20,016 nucleotides of DNA from Conus ventricosus. Lineage: Eukaryota > Mollusca > Gastropoda > Neogastropoda > Conidae. The stretch is taken from the NCBI GenBank assembly GCA_018398815.1, contig CM031626.1, positions 35,216,370 through 35,236,385 of the forward strand. The letters are read 5' to 3'. The notes below the pieces were generated by a model. It did no database searches. It was given only the letters and a program-made list of their open reading frames with translations, and was not told the DNA's origin. This document shows positions 1 through 8,620 of the stretch, in pieces; positions within the stretch are counted from its first letter, which is position 1, and each line of letters begins with the position of its first letter. Position numbers and translations under genes: made by a program.

Positions 1-480
1 ACAACAACAACATACACCAACAACACCCTTTCCCGCAGCAACAATTAAAACAACACCATTGGAAGAACTGACAACCCATGCAACTAGACAGGAACTCATT
101 GCCCGAGGCCGTGGGCTCGGAACCGTCAGAAACCAGAGTAGTCCGGTGTCGTAAATAAAACTGGTCGCCGACGAATTGAATCGCAGCGACAGCATTTCAC
201 GTGGAAATCCTGTTGCAACGACAAAATATTTGCATAAAAAAATTGAAATAGTCGCGCGACAAACTTAAGTCACGAAACATGGTCCCTAAAGAAAATGAAC
301 TTCCCAATAAAATGCTACGTTATTTTCCCCGGAAATACTGTCGCTGCGACACGATTTTATGAGCGACAGTATTAAAACGAACACCGGCGACTGATCTACC
401 GAGTGTTGTCCCCAGGGACTTTTTCACACTGCTTACGCGAAAAGAAAACTTACTAATAATTTATCATTGATTTATATATT
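1..480. other. Unique sequence, no gene seen; opens with CAA-rich stretch
   Basis: The first ~60 bases are rich in ACA/CAA. The rest is mixed-composition DNA with no convincing open frame. The only structure is the imperfect inverted repeat at 160-395, listed separately. No promoter, RNA gene or protein homology was recognised. Confidence 0.5.
160..395. mobile_element. MITE-like unit with imperfect inverted repeats
   Basis: A perfect 12-base inverted repeat is visible: TCGCAGCGACAG at 181-192 and its reverse complement CTGTCGCTGCGA at 338-349. Outside it, CTGGTCGCC (about 162-170) is roughly mirrored by CCGGCGACTG (383-392). The GTCGC/GCGAC pentamer recurs inside, for example in GTCGCGCGAC near 252 and GAGCGACAG near 361. 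The arms are ~35-55 bp and imperfect, the span is ~235 bp, and there is no coding capacity. This size and architecture fit a miniature inverted-repeat DNA transposon. No target-site duplication or family could be identified, so it may instead be a chance palindrome cluster. Confidence 0.35.
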
Positions 481-740
481 GTCTTTCTTTTTAATCTATC
501 TATCTCTGACTATCTATCTATTCTATAATCTAATCATTAATTAATTTCCATGTTAGGCAATTAAAAATTATTCGTGTTATTATCCATTAAGTTCATTTAT
601 ATATTCGTTTATTAAGCAATTAATTTCCATTTATTTTTATTGTATGTCCTGTTTTCTGTTTCTTTCTTTTCTTTTTTTTTTGTTCTTTCTTTCTTACATA
701 TCATCATTATTCAACTGTCGACTAACATATTTTTATATTG
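480..740. repeat. AT-rich low-complexity DNA with TATC/TCTA and T/C runs
   Basis: The stretch contains short TATC/TCTA repeats near 495-530, strongly AT-rich sequence, then a T-rich pyrimidine run near 655-700. No gene is seen. Confidence 0.6.
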
Positions 741-1148
741 ATGTTTTTTGAATCTCACCCCTCCATGAACATCTCTCACTCATCTCCCTCTTCTCTCTCA
801 TCTCCATCTCTCTCTCATCCTCTCGCCGCTCTCTCTCTTCCTCTCCCTCTCTCTTCTTCTCCCTCCACTCTCTTCTTTCACTCTCTCTTCTTCTCCCTCC
901 TTCTCTCCTCTCTCTCTCCCTTCTCTCCTTCTTCTCTCCTCTCTCTTCTCCTTCTCTCTTCTTTGCCACTTCTCTCTCTCTCTCTTTCTTTCTTTCATCA
1001 CTACCTCTTCTCTCCCCTCTTCATCTCTCTCTTCTCTCCCTCTCTCTCTTTTCTCTCCACCTCTGCTCTCTCTCACTCCATCCCTTCTCTCTCTCTCTAT
1101 CTCCCTCTCTCCTCTTCTTCTCTTCTCCTCTCTCTTCTCTCACTCCTA

Positions 1149-1191
<43 letters not shown>

Positions 1192-1545
1192 CTCCTCCTC
1201 CGCCTCCTCCTCCCTCCTCCTCCGCCTCCTCCTCCTCCTCCTTGTCATCCGCCCTCTCCTCATCCTCCTCATCCTTCTTTTCTTCTTTTCTTCTTCTTCT
1301 CTTCTTTCTTCTTCTTCATCTTCACTCTCTCTCTCTCCTTCTCACCTCTCTCTCAACATCTCTCTCGCCTCCCTCTCTCTCAACCTCTCTCCCACACTCT
1401 CTCTCACACTCACTTTCTCTTCTTCCTCACCACTCTCTCTGTTCACTCACTTCTCTCTACCCTCTCACTCTCCCTCTCACTCTCTCACTCCTCTCACTCT
1501 CTCTCTCTCCAACCCTCTCTCCATCCCTGAATACTTCCACCCTGT
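740..1545. repeat. Polypyrimidine (CT)n / (CTT)n tract
   Basis: About 800 bases are almost exclusively C and T on the plus strand: pure (TC)n stretches near 1150-1190, CTC/CTT trinucleotide blocks near 1190-1330, and TCTCTCAC variants after that. Open frames here (Ser/Leu/Pro-rich on plus, Arg/Glu-rich on minus) follow from this composition and are not genes. The homopurine/homopyrimidine asymmetry could allow triplex (H-DNA) formation. Confidence 0.9.
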
Positions 1546-1557
1546 CAAGAAAACTAT

Positions 1558-1850
1558 GCTTTGATTTTTTTCATCAAAGATATAAGGGGTTTTTTTTTCA
1601 ATCAAAGACAAAAGGAGGATTTTTAATCAAAGGCATATAAAGGTGGGTTTTTCAAGATACAAATACATAAGGTGGATTTTTCAATCAACTACATAAGGTG
1701 ATTTTTCAAACAACGACATCAGGTGGGATTTTTTTATGTCAACCAAAGACCAAATGGTGTGGTTTTTCAAACAAAGACATAAGGTGGAAATTTGTTCAAT
1801 CACAGACAAAAGTAGATTTTTTCATACCAAAGCACATAAGGTGGATTTCC
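1558..1850. repeat. Minisatellite, ~28 bp unit, about 10 copies
   Basis: The unit reads approximately ATAAGGTGGATTTTTCAATC followed by AAAGAC. It recurs roughly every 25-34 bases, with GG(A/G)TTTTT starting near 1587, 1617, 1645, 1674, 1700 and later. Copies differ by point changes and by length variation in the T run. The array starts immediately after the CT tract. It is not coding. Confidence 0.8.
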
Positions 1851-2020
1851 ACCAACAGTGTTCGTGATCTGTGCGGTCGATCACTTCGCTATTACCGTCA
1901 CTTTATGATAGCGGAGCCATTCCGAAGAACAGACTCCCCATAGTGGTGTAGACTGTGTCTTTCAGTTGTATTCCACCTGTCAGGAGGGTGGACCCGGTGT
2001 AACACCCCAGAAGCCCACCC
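1850..2020. other. Short unique spacer, nothing recognised
   Basis: Mixed-composition DNA between two tandem arrays. The short plus-strand open frame that runs into it from the minisatellite has no recognisable features. Confidence 0.5.
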
Positions 2021-2300
2021 CACTCCCAGAAAGCCCCCCAGGATACGGTTTCAGTAGCCAGAAAGCCCCCGGGGAACTTTTCAGTCTATAATGGTTCAGG
2101 TATGCATAATCCCCCCTTTGGGACATGTTGGTATGCTAGAATGTCCCCCGGGGGACATGTATGGTATGCCTAAGGAAGAAAATGTCCCCTACCCCGGGTG
2201 ACAAGTCTGGTAGCTAGACGACGTCCCCTCTGGGGGGCAAATCAAAAATGTCCCCCAAATCTATTATGCCATCCCCCCATGAGGACAATATAATTTTCAA
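2020..2300. repeat. Tandem repeat with CCCCCGGGGG palindromic core
   Basis: About seven to eight units of ~30-42 bases each carry a C-run/G-run core (AGAAAGCCCCC, AATGTCCCCC, ACGTCCCC) followed by variants of GACATGTTGGTATGCTAG. One unit contains a perfect 18-base palindrome, ATGTCCCCCGGGGGACAT, at 2141-2158. Units are diverged and variable in length. Confidence 0.7.
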
Positions 2301-2420
2301 TCCCAGAATTGCCCCCAGGCCCGAGCCCACCCCCTCATTTCCAATTCTCTACACTCACACTCCTCCCCTCTTGTTCTCCTTACTCTCACCTCCCCTCTCG
2401 GCTCTCGCAATATCTGGACC
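2300..2420. other. C-rich/CT-rich spacer
   Basis: A C-rich stretch grades into CT-rich sequence. No gene is recognised. Confidence 0.5.
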
Positions 2421-3225
2421 CATGATGGCGTGCGTGCGTGCAAGAGTGCAAGCGAAGCGAGTGCCCTTCCTAGTGGTATGTGTGTTTTGTGAGCGTGCGA
2501 TCGCCAAGCGTGAGAGTGACATTGTGTGCGTGCGATAGTGTGTGTGAGCGATAACAGACAGACAACTTACAGCGATCCATACGGCCGTGAGTCAGCCCGT
2601 TCGCCCAGAACGAGACATTGCGACAGACCTATCGAACTCTCTCTCCAACCCGGTGCTACACTCAGGTACTACACCACCAGGTTAGCGCGGCCCACTCGCC
2701 AGACAGATAGCAGACCAGACATCCCCTAATGATACAGACAGACCGACAAGGCTCCCGCGAACCCATACTAGCGAGCCGACAGACAGACAGACAGAGCGAT
2801 CGAACACAGACAGAGAGAGGCTGCAGACCAGCCCCTCTCGCGCTCCCCTATCGCTCTGATAGCATACAGAAGCGATCCGCACCATCCAGACCACTCGATA
2901 GAGAGACAGCCCTAACAGCGATACAGAGCGAGACAGACAGACATAGAGACCCCCACATATACCGACCGAGAGACAAGACACCCGAAAAAAGCGAGACAGA
3001 ACAGTCAGACAGGCTCGATTGAACCAGACAGACAGACCAAGAGACAAATACATGCCGCTAAAGCGATGAATACCTACCCAGAGGCGAGCAAGCCAACAGA
3101 GTTCGCGACGACCGGACATACCAGACAGCCAGCCCAGAAAAGCGAGTAAATCGCGGCCGACAGACAAGAGAGCGAGACCGTCGCTACGCGATAGACGAGA
3201 TGCTGCGGCGCTCGAGCGATCTATC
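2420..3225. repeat. Degenerate GACA (AGAC) tetranucleotide tract with GCGAT motifs
   Basis: From ~2420 GCGTG/GAGTG-type repeats lead into a long region dominated by ACAGACAG, AGCGAGACAG and GCGATC-like elements. The clearest runs are at 2720-2830 and 2930-3060. The minus-strand open frame across it (2682-3167) is rich in Leu-Ser-Val-Cys, exactly as expected from reading TGTC/GTCT repeats, so it is treated as spurious. CpG and CGAT content is higher than in neighbouring arrays. Confidence 0.75.
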
Positions 3226-3345
3226 AGAGAGAGAGTGTGTGTGTGTGTGTGTGATGTTTGTTAGAGGTGTGTGTGGTGTGTGTTGTGTGAGTTGTGTGCT
3301 GGAGTGAGTGATTTGTTGAGATAGTGAGTAGTGTGTGTGTTTACC
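3226..3345. repeat. (GA)n then (GT)n microsatellite
   Basis: A short GAGAGAGA block at ~3226-3235 leads into pure (GT)n at ~3235-3253, then GT-rich sequence to ~3345. On the other side of the unique block, (CA)n then CT-rich sequence appear in mirrored order (see findings). Confidence 0.85.
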
Positions 3346-4360
3346 GGAGGTGACTCAACATGCCAGAATCCCAACTTGCTTTAACAGGCGACACTTGTAT
3401 CTATCCACAACAAAAAATGATAACAGGATCTGAACTAACCAACGGAACAATGTCCAAGTAGTCAGAACACACAATATACTACACATCTGCCATGTTAGTC
3501 CAATGCGAATCTTTGATTTTAGGGTACCTTTAGAATTGATAAAAAAAATACGGCTTAAATTGAACACACTCCAATTATATGGGTGCTGCCAGCCCACTCC
3601 CGTAATGTCGGCCCCAACGTAAACAGAAGTGGCATTAAGCTTACTATCGTAAACCCACCAAGATTGCCTGCGCCACCACCCCGCATAAAGTACCCCCAGC
3701 CCCACACGCCGGACAGCCAAGCTTCCTGCCAGATAAAATAAACAAAAACACCATGCATAATTAAGGACACCCAACAAGAGAACATAAAATCAGTATAAAC
3801 ATAAATATCAAGAAAACAACATATTTAAAACCCATTTCCCAGAATGTTTAAAACCACTTCCCGCATTATTTTCATTACCAAAAAGGCAAGCCATCGAAGG
3901 AAAACAAAGTCGATATCTTTATTATAAATGTGCATGCAAAAACAAATCAGTGAAGAACCCAGACAAATCACAATAGGAAAACTGCTAGCAGGTCAAGTAC
4001 ACGATCCTTCAGTCCTATTGTATCCTGTCCTTCCAAAATTGTAGCCATCCATATAATAATGGAAGCCATGCCTAGAATAATCAAATACATACAAGACCAT
4101 GATCGATACCGTGTCCCACAGATCTGATCTGTCGCCGTCAAAATGTATCGTAAAAACAGTTCGTATGTGAACCAAATTCTTAACAAGACCATACATATCA
4201 AGAGGTGAATGAACAGCGTAAAACATTAGAAACTGCCATAACATTAAACAGTCATAAAATTACTACTTAACACACGCCTTTTTCCAGACTAAACCTACAT
4301 AGCACGTAAATCCCACTTACAGAGCGAATCAACACCGACACCTACCGACTCCTGCAACTT
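3346..4360. other. Unassigned unique DNA, no gene supported
   Basis: About 1 kb of mixed, moderately AT-rich DNA. Several overlapping minus-strand frames stay open for 75-140 codons (3355-3777, 3968-4201, 3993-4244). They overlap one another in different frames, show no motif I recognise, and are rich in hydrophobic residues by chance. A real exon cannot be excluded, but none is supported. Confidence 0.45.
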
Positions 4361-4560
4361 GCAAACAAAACACTCGACTCACACCAAGCAACACACCACA
4401 CAACACACACCCACCACACACACACAACACACACACACCCACACAACAACCCCACACACACACACACACACACCACAGCACCCACCTCTCTCACTCCTCA
4501 CTCTCTCCCCCACGATCTCTACACTCTCGCTCTCACCTTCTCTCACTCACTCTCTCTCCT
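4360..4560. repeat. (CA)n microsatellite followed by CT-rich tract
   Basis: CA and CAAC-type repeats occupy ~4370-4490, with the cleanest block near 4455-4475, then CTCTCACTC-type sequence runs to ~4560. The Thr/His-rich plus-strand frame is a by-product. Confidence 0.85.
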
Positions 4561-4599
4561 TAATAGCGAGAGAGAGACAGACATAACATGACATAACCC

Positions 4600-4710
4600 G
4601 ACCTACAGATACCGCGAGAGCGAGCTTGCTCGAGATCTCTAGAGCGCATATGATCGGAGAGCTTTCGCTCGCGCGCGCGCGCTCATCGCTCGCTAGCGCG
4701 AGCGAGCCCC
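4600..4710. repeat. CpG-rich self-complementary segment with hairpin
   Basis: The segment is dense in GAGCGAGC, CGCGCG and CTCGCT. A perfect stem-loop lies at 4686-4705: TCGCTCGC, loop TAGC, then GCGAGCGA. An alternating (CG)n block lies at ~4672-4681. Alternating CG can adopt Z-DNA and the stem can extrude as a cruciform. No gene is seen. Confidence 0.65.
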
Positions 4711-4795
4711 CACCGTCATTGTGGTAAGGGAGGTGGTGGTTAGCATTCATTTCAGACCGTGTATTGTCCACCCAGGGGAGGACCACACCCTGACT

Positions 4796-4849
4796 GGGGG
4801 GTATGGGGTTTGGGGTTGGGGGTTGTGTGTGGGGGTGGGGTGGCGGGGC
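4796..4849 (+). other. G-quadruplex-forming motif
   Basis: Seven or more G-runs of at least four lie within 54 bases: GGGGGG, GGGG, GGGG, GGGGG, GGGGG, GGGG, then GGCGGGG, separated by short loops (TAT, TTT, TT, TTGTGTGT, T). This matches the canonical G4 pattern on the plus strand. Folding is inferred from sequence only. Confidence 0.75.
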
Positions 4850-5375
4850 ATTCTGGACTTGCCATTCCCAAGGGTGACCCAATCAGTAACCTCCCCACTA
4901 CGGTTCCCTCAGTGGGGGCAATCCAGGGTATTGGGTGCAATCTTTTGTTTCCCCCCGGCCCAAATTCACACGAGCCAGCGCCCAAGGCCTGACTGCATCA
5001 TTAGGGGTGACGTTACCTGTGTCCACATAGTTATAGTCACCCTGTCCGTAGTGGCCCCGTCACCTGAAGGATAGCGGGAGATCCACGCCAAAGGACGACT
5101 AGTCGAGGACACTGCATCACTGGGGAGAGTCTTTTGTCCTTCAGTGTATAGCATAACCAGATCATGGAGTAGGGACCCCCGGCACTAAAAGAACGTCGGA
5201 GCCACGCGTGTTTCCAAAGGCCAGGATGCTCATCATTAGGACTGCACAAAGGTGTGAAGTCTGAGACATCATGTAAAGCACACTTGTCAGTGTAGGACTC
5301 CGGCATTTGTCATCTCGTTCAGTGAGTACAGTGACCAGCAGTCATATGTAGGCAACAGACCCCCGTTTATTTGAT
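4850..5375. other. Unassigned GC-richer unique DNA
   Basis: About 500 bases have a composition unlike the flanking repeats. Overlapping minus-strand frames (4966-5154 and 5037-5306) remain open for 62-89 codons, but I recognise no domain and see no matching splice sites. It may be a diverged transposon fragment or an exon remnant. Confidence 0.4.
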
Positions 5376-5581
5376 AATTGAACGGATGAATTGATGAATA
5401 TGATGAAGATGATGAATGAAATGTGATGATGAGATGATGATGGAATGATTGAAGATTGATTATGAAGATGAAGATGATGAGAATTGATGATGATAGATTG
5501 ATGATGAATATGAATGAAGATAGGAAGATATATTGATGATTGGATGACGATGATGATTGAAGATGATGATGAATGATAGAT

Positions 5582-5613
<32 letters not shown>

Positions 5614-5990
5614 AGGATGAAGAAGGATGATGATGAAGATGATTGATGATGATTATGATGATGATGATTGATGATGATGATGAATGAAATGATAGGCTGA
5701 ATAGGAGATGATAAATACGATGATTGATGACGACGACACGGACCGACTACGACATGATGATGATGATAAAAGATGATGATAAAGAATGAGATAATGAAAA
5801 GAGAAATTTTGATTATGATGAAGAATGAATTATGATATGATAGATGATGAAGATGATCAAGATGATGATGAAGATGATGATGATGATGATGATGATGGGA
5901 TGTTATTTATATGATGATGATGATGATGATATGCTGATGATTATGATGATGATGATATGATGGTGATGATGATGAATGATGATGGATGAG
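5376..5990. repeat. (TGA)n / (GAT)n trinucleotide tract
   Basis: About 600 bases are dominated by TGATGA on the plus strand, interrupted by AA, ATT and single-base changes. The longest clean run is at about 5582-5612. A short CGACGACACGGACCGAC interruption sits near 5730. It reads as the left arm of an inverted pair with the ATC tract that follows. Confidence 0.9.
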
Positions 5991-6007
5991 AAAGAAATTT
6001 GAATCTA

Positions 6008-6265
6008 TCAATCCATCCAGCATGGGCAAGCATCAGTCAGTCATCATGCATCATCCAGTATCAAACGATAAGCAGCATGCACATCATCATCTTCCTTCAT
6101 CATCATTATCATCATCATCCATGCACATCATCATGCTTCCAGCATCATCATGTCCCATTCATCATCAATCATCAGGATCATTTTTCATCATCCACATCTT
6201 TAGTCTACATCATTCACATCAATCATCAGTCTATCAGCATCATCATCATCATCCTCCATCACACA
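6008..6265. repeat. (ATC)n / (CAT)n trinucleotide tract, opposite strand sense
   Basis: CATCATCAT repeats with CATGC, CATTC and CAGC interruptions. The motif is the reverse complement of the preceding TGA tract, and the switch occurs in the ~20 bases around 6000. The overlapping Ser/His/Ile-rich plus-strand frames are products of the repeat. Confidence 0.9.
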
Positions 6266-6279
6266 GCCAGAGCACACAC

Positions 6280-6355
6280 ACACTCACACACCTACTTACA
6301 CACAACTAACCCTACCGACACCCAACACACACACACACTCAACCTCCCGACAACA
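6280..6355. repeat. (CA)n-rich microsatellite
   Basis: CACACACAC blocks near 6275-6305 and 6325-6340 join the CAT tract to the large CT tract. Confidence 0.75.
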
Positions 6356-7297
6356 ACCCACCATCACCAACTCTAGACTACACGCCTCACACTCTCACAC
6401 TCTCTCTCAACCTCACTCTCTCTGCTCACACATCTCTCTCTCACCAGCATTTGTCGCAATTGTGGTAAATCAATTCAATCCCAGTATGCAAGTCAGTATT
6501 TTCTTAAAACACCCACTCTCTCTCTCTCTCTCCACTCACCCCGTCTTCTCATCTCTTCTCCTCTCTCGCGTTCTCCCCCTCATCTCTCATCTCTCAGTCA
6601 CTTCTCTCTCCTCTCCCTCTCTCGATCACCTCAACACTACTCTCTCCTCATACTATTTCACTCTCCTCTTCTCTCGTCTCTCCTATCTCTCTCTCTCATT
6701 CTCTCCTCTCCCTCTCCTCTCTCCTCTCCCATCTGCCTCCTCCTCTCACCTCTCCATCTCAGTCTGCCTCCTCTCTCATCTCTCTCTCTCACTTCCACTG
6801 AGTCCTCATCCTCTTTTCTTCTCTTTACTCTTTCTATCCTCTCTCCTCCTTCTCTCTCTCTCCTCTCACTCCTCTCTTCACCCTCTCCCTCTCTCACTCT
6901 CTCTCACCTCATCCTCTCCCCCACTCTCCTTTCCTCCCCCACTCTCAGTCTTCCCTCATCCTCTCTCATCTCTCTATCTCTCCTCTCCTCTCACTTCTCA
7001 CTCATTCCAAACGTGCTCCAACGGGTATTATCGATTATCCCAGTTTGGTCCTGTCAATCTGTCTGAAATAATCTCTCTCTCTCCTCACTCTCTCCTCTCT
7101 CACTCACTCTCACTCTCTCTCTTCCTCTCCATCACTCTCTCACTCTCTACTCTCCCCTCCGTACTCTCTCTCTCTCACTCTCTCTCGACTTCTCTCTCAA
7201 CCTCTCTCAACTCGCCCACCAACTCTCGCCCTCATCCCCGTTCTCTCTCACTCTCGTCATCTCTCTCTCATCCTCTCTCACGTTTTTTCTTTCTTCT

Positions 7298-7405
7298 TTT
7301 TTTAAACGTGTAGAGCGCTGCATTGACAAACCGTCCAGCCCCACATTCAAAGCGGATATCATCCGTCGTCACAATCGACAGTCAGTCCTGTCAGCGCCAA
7401 TGCAC
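7298..7405. repeat. Probable diverged island copy C inside the CT domain
   Basis: It contains TAAACGTGTAGAGCGCTG followed by CATTGACAAACCGTCC, resembling GGCGCGCTGGCCTTGACGAACC in copy E, with an ACATTCAA segment in the same relative place. Similarity is weaker than between the 7932 and 8341 copies. Confidence 0.45.
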
Positions 7406-7931
7406 TCTCTCATCTCTCACTACTCTCCTCCCTCTTCTACTCCCTCTCTCTCTCTCTCTACCTTCACTCTGTTCTATCTGCTCTTTCTCCTCGGCTCCCT
7501 CTCTCATCAATCCTCTCCTCTGTCTCTCCTCTCTCTCTCCTCTCTCATCCCTCATCCTCCTCGCTCTCCTCCACTCGTCTCACTCTCTCTCACTCCTCTC
7601 ACTTCCCTCACCTCTCCTCTTCGCTCGTCCTCTCTTCTCCCTCTCTCAACCTCCCTACACTGATCCTCTTCTCTGGGTCTCATCCATCTCTCTCACTCTC
7701 TCCCACTTCTTCTCTCACCTCCTGTCTCTCTCTCTCTTCTCTTCTTCTTCCTCACTCTGTCTCTCTCACCACTCTTCTCCCCATCTCTCCTCTCCCTCTC
7801 TCTCCTCTCTCTCTCTCACTCTCTACTCTCTCTCTCCTCGCTTCTCTCCTCTCACCTCTGTGATCTCTGTCTCTGTCTCTGTCCTCTCTCTCTCTCTCTC
7901 TCTCTCTCTTCTTCTCTTCTCTCTCCTCTCT

Positions 7932-8031
7932 TCAAAAAGGCGCGCTGCTTGCCAATCCAATACTTGCTCACTCAAGGACATTCAATAGAGAAATTGACCC
8001 GTATCTGTTCTTTAAGTCCATCTGAAAATCT
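7932..8031. repeat. Island copy D inside the CT domain
   Basis: It begins CAAAAAGGCGCGCTG, then CTTGCCAATCCAATACTTGC, and ends TCCATCTGAAAATC. It shares its start, middle (TTCAATA then AAATTG, then CCGTA) and end with the island at 8341-8432. It is therefore a duplicated non-CT element, not random sequence. Confidence 0.75.
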
Positions 8032-8340
8032 CGTCTCTCTGGTCTCTCTCTCTTTGTCACACTCTCTTTGTCCTCTCTATCTCTCTCTCCATTCTCTCTC
8101 TCTTCTCACTCTCTCATCTCTCTCCTCTCTCCTACTCGTCGTCTCTCCTCTCTCTTTGTCTCTGTCTCCTGTCTCTTCTGACAGTCTGTCTGTTCTGCTT
8201 TCCTGGTCTCTCTCCCTCTCTTCTCCTCTCCGCCCTCTCCCCCCGTCTTCTCTTCTCTCTCCACCACCAGCATCTCTCTACCACTCTCCTTCCCTCTCGT
8301 TCCAGATCATCTCATCTCCTCTCTCTCTCTCTTCCGTCTC

Positions 8341-8432
8341 GCAAAAAGGCGCGCTGGCCTTGACGAACCCATACTGGCTCACGCATTCAATATAAAATTG
8401 TCCGTACTGTCTGTTGACCATCAGAAAAATCG
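8341..8432. repeat. Island copy E inside the CT domain
   Basis: It starts GCAAAAAGGCGCGCTGG, followed by CCTTGACGAACCCATACTGG, and ends CCATCAGAAAAATC. It aligns end to end with the island at 7932-8031, with indels. It sits directly between CT blocks on both sides. Confidence 0.75.
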
Positions 8433-8620
8433 CTCTCCTCTGTCCGTCTGTCTGTCTCTCTGTTCAGGTCTGTCTTGACTGTCTTACTGTACACTCTCTC
8501 TCTCTCTCATCTCTCTCACCCTTTCTCTCTCTCACTCTCATCTCAGTCACTCTCTCTCACTCCCGTCTCTCTGTCCCTGTCTCTCTCTGTCTCACTTCTG
8601 TCTCTCTCTACTATCTCTCA

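Larger units (their letters stand above)
6380..8620. repeat. 2.2-kb polypyrimidine (CT)n domain with embedded islands
   Basis: The domain consists of CTCTCT, CTCAC, CTCC and TGTCTC variants. It is interrupted by islands of ordinary complexity at about 6443-6515, 7003-7072, 7298-7405, 7932-8031 and 8341-8432, with flanking unique sequence from ~8620. Long Ser/Leu-rich open frames on the plus strand (for example 6462-7313, 7323-7988, 7949-8395) follow from the composition and are not called as genes. Confidence 0.9.

Noticed and set aside
738..1640. 300-codon Ser/Leu-rich plus-strand open frame
   Set aside because: It is a direct reading of the (CT)n tract. There is no codon bias beyond the dinucleotide and no domain, and it runs out into minisatellite.
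1558..1850. CRISPR-like array
   Set aside because: The repeats are contiguous and the variable parts are repeat divergence, not unique spacers. No cas genes are present and the DNA is eukaryotic in character.
2682..3167. 161-codon minus-strand frame resembling a hydrophobic membrane protein
   Set aside because: Its Leu-Ser-Val-Cys pattern is generated by the complementary strand of GACA repeats.
3355..4244. Minus-strand open frames as exons of a membrane protein
   Set aside because: Several overlapping frames are open at once, with no recognisable motif and no clear splice sites.
6462..7988. Long Ser/Leu/Pro-rich open frames (283 and 221 codons)
   Set aside because: They are products of the polypyrimidine domain, where stop codons are rare because they need A or G.
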